Assembly: GCA_022264855.1 (NCBI GenBank)
Contig: JABYQU010000002.1
Coordinates: forward strand, 1,054,001-1,118,000
Reading direction: 5' to 3'
Source of the DNA: Lenzites betulinus
Taxonomy: Eukaryota > Basidiomycota > Agaricomycetes > Polyporales > Polyporaceae
DNA: 64,000 bases
Below are positions 58,830 through 64,000 of this stretch, in pieces (within the stretch, counting starts at the first letter, position 1; every line of letters starts with the position of its first letter). The position numbers and the translations under genes are program-made. Under the pieces are notes generated by a model, which saw only the letters and a list, made by a program, of their open reading frames with translations, was not told where the DNA came from and made no database searches.

Positions 58830-60472
58830 CGTGTCCGTCAGTCAGAGTGTGCGTGAGTGGTCGTGATAGATAGATGCCGTCAGCGCGGGGCACGGGCAGA
58901 CGCAGACAGGTGAGAAGAGGGGAAAGGGGAGACAGGCCGTCCACGCGCAGACGATCCTCGTCGAAGTCGTCGGAGAAGAGAGAGGGAGGCGGGTGAGCGG
59001 CGCAATCAGTATGTGCGGGCCAGGCACGGAGGGAGTATTGGTGACGGCTGAGGCTCAGCGCTCAGGGCGAAGTGCGCGTGCACCGCCCCGCCCCAGCTAC
59101 GCTTAGCCTATGGGTGGGCGTGCTCAGGCGAGCCTTCCGCCCCACGGCCCGGCTCGCCTCGGAACCCAGGCGGTGAGACGTCGCAGATACGCCGCTGCGC
59201 ACCCCCGCTCTCTCCACAGCGCACTCAAACCGAGCACGACGAGCTGTGTGGGATGTGTAGCCCGCCGACGAGCAGCGAGACGAATTTTGCACCGTGCTCG
59301 CTCTGCGCCGGAGCCGCCGGAGCCCTGGCATACTCGGGTCCCGGACTCCGGACAGCGCGGAACGCGCCCCGTCGCGCTGGCAACGTCCCCTCCGGCGCGC
59401 AACCTGTCCCCACGCCCGGTCCCCGCCTCCCCGATACAGCCCATCGGCCTCCTTCGTGCAGATCCCATCGCCCGCCCTCTCTCGATCGCCGCAAGATCGC
59501 AATATGTTTCCACTGGCCCTGCGGGCTCACACTCAAACACGTCCAGTCTCGCACCGGGCAGCTCTCTAAACTCCGGGGCGAGCTGGCGAAGCCTGCACCT
59601 TCACAACGCATCAACGCGGCAGCAGTCACTCCTTCACGCAAAATTAATGAACGGGCGTCTCCGCGGCGCCTGCATGTGCGCATGATATCTTCCGTCAGCC
59701 CTGTCTTCCAGTGACATGTCCTGACAAGACAAGACGACTTGTGATGATGATGATGCCGCGATGATGCGGCCCAGGCCCGCTCACTGGCAGCTGCCTGCAC
59801 AGCAGCAGCAGCGTGCCGCCCACCGAGGGCAGGGCCACGGCGCCTGGGAGGCGCGGCGCACCTCCATCAACGCAATGCGAATCGATATCAAACGTTGCCC
59901 GCTGCGAGCCCAGCAGCGCGACTGTCGACTTCGCGGGACGGTGATGGTGGCGCGGGACAGGGAAGAGAAGTCGGGCGCACGGGGAGGTCGCAGTAGCGTC
60001 GGCGCCAGCCTGCTGGAAGTGAAAGAAAACGTCGAAAGGAGAAGAAGGATGAATCGATGAGGGACGGAGAGAGGGCTCGGTCGGCCATGCGTTACGGTTG
60101 GCAGCAGCGCCGACGGCTAGCGACGCACCCGACCCTTAATTATGTGTGCGCTCCGCCCTGACGTGTTCTGTACGTCCGGCCTCGCCGCGCGCGCATCACG
60201 CCAATCCTGTACGACGCACCAGACACGCGGCACGGTCAGCTCGCGAGCTGACCGCCCCACACCGGGCAGCTGCCCCGGAGCATGCATCATACAAACAGCG
60301 ATGGGCACGAGGGGGGACGAACGATGATTGCCAACAGAAGATCCGAGTGTGTATACGTACAATGCGGGGCCCAATAGGATAGAATATACGCAGTACAGTG
60401 CATTCGTGACGGCGGAGCGCGGAATAGAGTTGGGAACGGAGGGGGGCGGTGCGTGCGGGGTCGTGAGGTGTG
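58830..60472. other. Intergenic region, 1.6 kb
   Basis: Promoter side of the minus-strand motif-protein gene and the 3' flank of the minus-strand PH-SMP gene. Open frames are Arg/Pro/Ser-rich, overlap on both strands and carry no domain. I see no gene. Short ATGATG runs occur near 59.74 kb. Confidence 0.5.
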
Positions 60473-63400
60473 TCAGGCGGATGTCCGTACGCGGCGCGGC
60501 GGCAGGGCGGGAGGCGGGCCGCGTCCGCTGGGGACTGGGGTGGGCGGCGTCGGGGGCGTGGAGGGCGTGGGGGTCATGGCCGTGGGCGAGTCGAACACCT
60601 CGGGCCTGTCGCTCGGGGGGTCCGGCGAGCCCGCCTCGGCGCGCTCGAGGATGCCGTTCTGGCCTGGAGACGAGGGCGGGCTGCCAAGCGACGCGCGTTT
60701 CACTCGGTCTTTCGAGACGATAGACTGGAGCGCAGCCGAGGCCGCGGAGTGCGCAGACGGGTCCGTCTCGGGTGGACGTGGCACGTCTGGTTTCGACTGC
60801 AACACATGTGTCGAGTTCGCGCGGGGCGGGAGGGGCGGGGGCACCGGACGCGGTGGCGGCGGCGGCGGCGCTGCAGCCTCATTTTCCCCGTCCTCGCTCG
60901 ACGGCGCCGAATCCTGGTCGCGTCCCGAGAACCCAGTCTGCGACACCGGCCTGCCAGTGCTTGAGCCGGGACTGGCACTGGCAGCAGCGCCGGGGTTCTT
61001 CCAGAGACGGTACACGCTCTGCAGCGGCGCCTTCTTCGGTTCGAGCGCGGGCGGCTGCGGGGGCGGCACGTACCCCATCGACATGACTTCCCCGCGATGG
61101 CTCGCGTGGATGCCCGGGATGGTCATCGTCTTCGGCGGCGGCGGCTGCGTGTGTATGGGCGAGGGCGGCCGCTCCGGCTCCTCTGGCGCGAGGGCGAGGC
61201 CCAGGCTCAGCGCCTGCACCTCCCGGGACGACGTCGAGACGTGCGAGTCCGACCGCTCGACCGGGAGCACCGCGGGCGATGACACAGATCGCGCGCCGTG
61301 CGCCTCGTCCGTCCCTGTAGCAGCAGGCGACGAAGCTGTGAGCAGCCCCTGCCCTTGCGTTGCCGGAGAAGTCGAAGCCCCCGCGGGGGTGCCTTCCTGG
61401 TCCGCCGCGTCCGACGGAACGGGAATTGGCTCCGCCGACAGCTGCTGCTGATTGCTTCGCTCGCCGAACGGCGTGCGATCACGCTCCCGTCGCTCTGCGA
61501 CCGCGGCGCGCACCTCGGCGTAGCTCGGACGCGTGACGGGCGTCCGGCTGTCGATGCGGCGCTGGTCCCCGTGCCCGGCGTCGGGGACCTCCTCCGGGGC
61601 CGCCGTCGCCGTCGCCGCCGCCGCAGGCGCGGGTGCCGTGGACGGGCTGTCCCGCCGGAAGTTGCCCCAGTTGACGCCCCACTTGCGCATCGCCTCCTTC
61701 GCGGTGTTGCTGAGCGCCTGCTTGTCGCCCGCGCGTGACTTGAGTGTTTGTAGGAACGAGCTGGGGCTGGTGGGCAGTTGGCGGGGCGAGCTTCCGCTCG
61801 GGGTAGGACTCTTGGACCGGTAGGTCGCCAACTGGGAATCCGACCCTTCGTCGGAGAAGTCGCCAGCTTGCGAAGAGAACGAAGCAGCGCGAGAGGACGC
61901 CGAGCGGGAATGCTGTGAAGAGCTGCGACGGTTCGACGCGATGGGCGTGAGGTACTGGCTCTCGTCCTCGGGATCCACAGACGGCGTCGCATCTTCATCT
62001 TGCGGCTCTGGAGCGGAGATGTTGGGGGTCGAACTTGATCTCCGTCCTGCGGAAGACTCTGGGGCAGATGTCCGCCCGCGAGATTCATCTTCGTCCACTT
62101 CTGACGCGGGCGCCGAGCTCGAAGGAAGACTGTCTGCCTCTTCTTGCACAGCTCCAAACCAGCTACGGCGTCGCGCTGAAGTAGAAGAGCCCGAGGGCGC
62201 GGTTGTGGTGCCGTCCGTGGTGGCGGATCGAGCGATGGGTGCAGTATCAGGGGGAGAGACACTCGTGGTCTTCTCCACTTCAGCCGAGCGTGATCGTTGT
62301 ATTGGAGGCAGTTCCTCTCCGGCGTCCAGCTTGGAAATTTCGGGTGGGGGAGCAGAAGCCGGCGTGCTGAGGCCATCTTCTGGGAGCTCTTCTTCGCCAG
62401 GTGGTGCCGTTGCGCTCTCATGCCGTGAGGCGTCAGCCCAGATACCGCCGCGATGGAGGTACTGTGAACTTTCGAAAAACGCAATGTCGTCCATGTTGGG
62501 TAGCACCACCGATTCTTGTATCTGTGGGGTAAATCTGAGCATACGAACGGGTCTCGCTGTGCCAATGCCACTTACCACCTCCTTCACTTTGGACTCGATG
62601 GTACTCAGAATCATCCCCCAGGTAATTTGACGGTCGCTCACGACAGGCTCCACATCCAGTACGACCCTCGGCATTTGCGTGAATGCGTACCAAATGCGGC
62701 TGCTTGGTGGTCGCTTCACCTTGACGAGCAGGTTCCCCTCGATTTCCCGAAGCACCAGTGCGAGTACGAGCTTGACCGTGTAGGTCTTGAATCGCGCACC
62801 GAGGTTGATCGTCGCTGTCGCCTCCACGGTGACCCGCACTTCGCCCTTGTAAGAAAGGTGCACCTCGAGCGAGGCGTCGCCCTCCTTCGTCAGCTCCTTC
62901 AACATGGGCTTGCTAAGTGTCGGCGCCCGGTTCCCGACATTGACCTCCGTGACGACGATGTCCGTGAGGAACCCCGGCCGCTTCACCTTCGAGATCTTCT
63001 TCATGAGCCGGCCGATGATGTACGCCTCCAGGGTCTGCGTGCGGTAGTAGCTGAAGAATATGCGCCCGATGAGCGCGTTCAGCCACCGCATCGGGATGAC
63101 GTCCGGCTGCTCGTCGAGCGTCGCGACGAGGTGCGACATGTCCTCCGGCTTGAACACCGCCCGCAGCGGGTCGAGCGTCGACGAGTTCGGCGGGTGGTCC
63201 GCCGCGTGCACGAGCGCGAGGTACCAGTCCTCCATCTCCACCGCCGAGCGCACGAAGATGAACCACGGCGTCGCGGCGTCCAACGCCTGCTCCCGCGCCT
63301 CCTCTCTCCGCTTCTCGAGCTCGCCCAGCCGTTCCCGTTCCCGCTGCTTCTGCCTCGCGCCGCCGCCCTTATCCTCCAACGCCTCCTCCAGCTCCTCCAC

Positions 63401-64000
63401 GCCACCTCCCAGCCGCATCTCCCTCGTCACGCTCGGCATCTCCCTCTTCTTCTCCCTATCCTTCTCCTTATCCTTCTCATCCATCGCCACCCTCGGCTTC
63501 AGACAGATCGCATTCCGCTTCGCGAACAGCTCCCCATCCGGCAGCCCCTCCGGATACACCACAACCTCGTGCCCGCCCAGCTGCACCGCCGCCTCGCACT
63601 CCGTCATGCCCTCGTCCTCGTACAGGTACAGCACCGTGCCCTTGAGCGCGACGTACCACATGTCCTTCGGGCGCGACCGCTTCGGGTCCTTCGAGCGCGC
63701 GTCCAGGAAGCCCTTCACGAGCCCCACGTACGACGCGTCGCCCGGCGACTCCTCGAACGTGCGCCGCACGGTGAGCCAGCCCCGTCGCGGGCGCGGGAGG
63801 TCGTTCACCTCGCCCGGCGGCGCCGCTGCGGTCGTCGTCGAGGGCGGCGCAGCATCGGCCTCGTCGCGCGCGGACTGCGCCTCGAGCGCTGCCCGCTTGA
63901 GCTTGGCGCCGTCGGGGTCGCCGAGGGGCACGGAGGTGTAGACGGTGTAGAAGATGGCGGCGAGGACCGCGAGCGGGAGGAGGGTCAGGCCGCCGAGCAC
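60473..64000 (-). CDS. NVJ2: Nvj2/TEX2-type PH and SMP-domain lipid-transfer protein (5' end outside window)
   Basis: The frame is open to the window edge, where the first codon is GTG, so the true start lies beyond 64000. The visible part is about 1,156 residues. It begins with a membrane anchor (LTLLPLAVLAAIFYTVYT). A PH domain follows, split by a charged insert (GWLTVRRTF; MWYVALKGTVLYLYEDE; WFIFVRSAVEMEDWYLALVH), then the SMP domain (WLNALIGRIFFSYYRTQTLE; YIIGRLMKKISKVKRPGFLT; LEVHLSYKGEVRVTVEATAT; ISTIESKVKEVV is its end region in similar form). A C-terminal half of about 600 residues is Ser/Pro-rich and disordered, with polyproline runs (APPPPPPRPVPPPLPPR). SMP domains carry lipids between the ER and other membranes; Nvj2 works at nucleus-vacuole and ER-Golgi contacts. 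One 54-base intron (62522-62575, GTAAGT...CCACAG) has no stop and keeps frame, so it is easily missed. Confidence 0.92.
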   Translation of the reverse strand: MLGGLTLLPLAVLAAIFYTVYTSVPLGDPDGAKLKRAALEAQSARDEADAAPPSTTTAAAPPGEVNDLPRPRRGWLTVRRTFEESPGDASYVGLVKGFLDARSKDPKRSRPKDMWYVALKGTVLYLYEDEGMTECEAAVQLGGHEVVVYPEGLPDGELFAKRNAICLKPRVAMDEKDKEKDREKKREMPSVTREMRLGGGVEELEEALEDKGGGARQKQRERERLGELEKRREEAREQALDAATPWFIFVRSAVEMEDWYLALVHAADHPPNSSTLDPLRAVFKPEDMSHLVATLDEQPDVIPMRWLNALIGRIFFSYYRTQTLEAYIIGRLMKKISKVKRPGFLTDIVVTEVNVGNRAPTLSKPMLKELTKEGDASLEVHLSYKGEVRVTVEATATINLGARFKTYTVKLVLALVLREIEGNLLVKVKRPPSSRIWYAFTQMPRVVLDVEPVVSDRQITWGMILSTIESKVKEVVSGIGTARPVRMLRFTPQIQESVVLPNMDDIAFFESSQYLHRGGIWADASRHESATAPPGEEELPEDGLSTPASAPPPEISKLDAGEELPPIQRSRSAEVEKTTSVSPPDTAPIARSATTDGTTTAPSGSSTSARRRSWFGAVQEEADSLPSSSAPASEVDEDESRGRTSAPESSAGRRSSSTPNISAPEPQDEDATPSVDPEDESQYLTPIASNRRSSSQHSRSASSRAASFSSQAGDFSDEGSDSQLATYRSKSPTPSGSSPRQLPTSPSSFLQTLKSRAGDKQALSNTAKEAMRKWGVNWGNFRRDSPSTAPAPAAAATATAAPEEVPDAGHGDQRRIDSRTPVTRPSYAEVRAAVAERRERDRTPFGERSNQQQLSAEPIPVPSDAADQEGTPAGASTSPATQGQGLLTASSPAATGTDEAHGARSVSSPAVLPVERSDSHVSTSSREVQALSLGLALAPEEPERPPSPIHTQPPPPKTMTIPGIHASHRGEVMSMGYVPPPQPPALEPKKAPLQSVYRLWKNPGAAASASPGSSTGRPVSQTGFSGRDQDSAPSSEDGENEAAAPPPPPPRPVPPPLPPRANSTHVLQSKPDVPRPPETDPSAHSAASAALQSIVSKDRVKRASLGSPPSSPGQNGILERAEAGSPDPPSDRPEVFDSPTAMTPTPSTPPTPPTPVPSGRGPPPALPPRRVRTSA

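Noticed and set aside
1..64000. tRNA, rRNA or CRISPR features
   Set aside because: No tRNA B-box with paired arms, rRNA-like segment or regularly spaced repeat was noticed by eye; a covariance-model scan was not possible.

Overview
The window is nuclear DNA from a filamentous basidiomycete, most likely an Agaricomycete. Genes are broken by many introns of about 50-80 bases with GT/AG ends and CTGAC/CTAAC-type branch sites. The coding DNA is GC-rich, neighbouring genes are tightly packed and often divergent or convergent, and the proteome is typically fungal (COP9 subunit 2, TAF2, Het-C, Fab1, Rsm22, Nvj2-like). There are no operons, rRNA, recognisable tRNA, CRISPR arrays or intact transposons.

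Layout. 0.5-2.1 kb holds the 3' part of an unrecognised multi-pass membrane protein (+). 4.55-5.59 kb holds a bHLH transcription factor (+) behind a palindromic TATA element and a pyrimidine-rich leader. 7.8-9.3 kb is a convergent pair, tubulin chaperone A (+) and Mediator MED11 (-). 9.8-20.5 kb carries two long minus-strand genes: a Het-C protein with a long Tyr/Gly/Ser repeat tail, and TAF2 with three C-terminal bromodomains. LTV1 (+) is divergent from TAF2 and convergent with the PtdIns3P 5-kinase FAB1 (-), which is divergent from CSN2 (+). 33-41.5 kb has three genes for mitochondrial ribosome proteins or assembly (mL40, uL1m, RSM22) and a SAD1/USP39 splicing pseudo-peptidase. 49.3-64 kb has a heterotrimeric G-protein beta subunit, a golgin-like coiled-coil protein, an unrecognised disordered protein with three repeated K-L-x-x-F-x-G motifs, and an Nvj2-type PH-SMP lipid-transfer protein cut off at the right edge.

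The accessory part is the gene-poor island at about 41.5-48.7 kb. It has no housekeeping genes and looks less constrained than its flanks. On its minus strand I reconstruct three very short paralogous genes (75, 116 and 78 residues), each little more than one double-stranded-RNA-binding domain. They share intron positions and phases (phase-1 intron after the first few codons; phase-1 intron after the second strand of the domain) and two have an identical 93-base exon. Sequence around them may hold decayed copies. This small dsRBD-only array is the best candidate here for an undescribed system. Function is unknown; RNA-silencing modulation or dsRNA sensing is only inference.

Coordinates of conserved genes run from start codon to stop codon over all introns. 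Splice sites were read by eye and have no transcript support.
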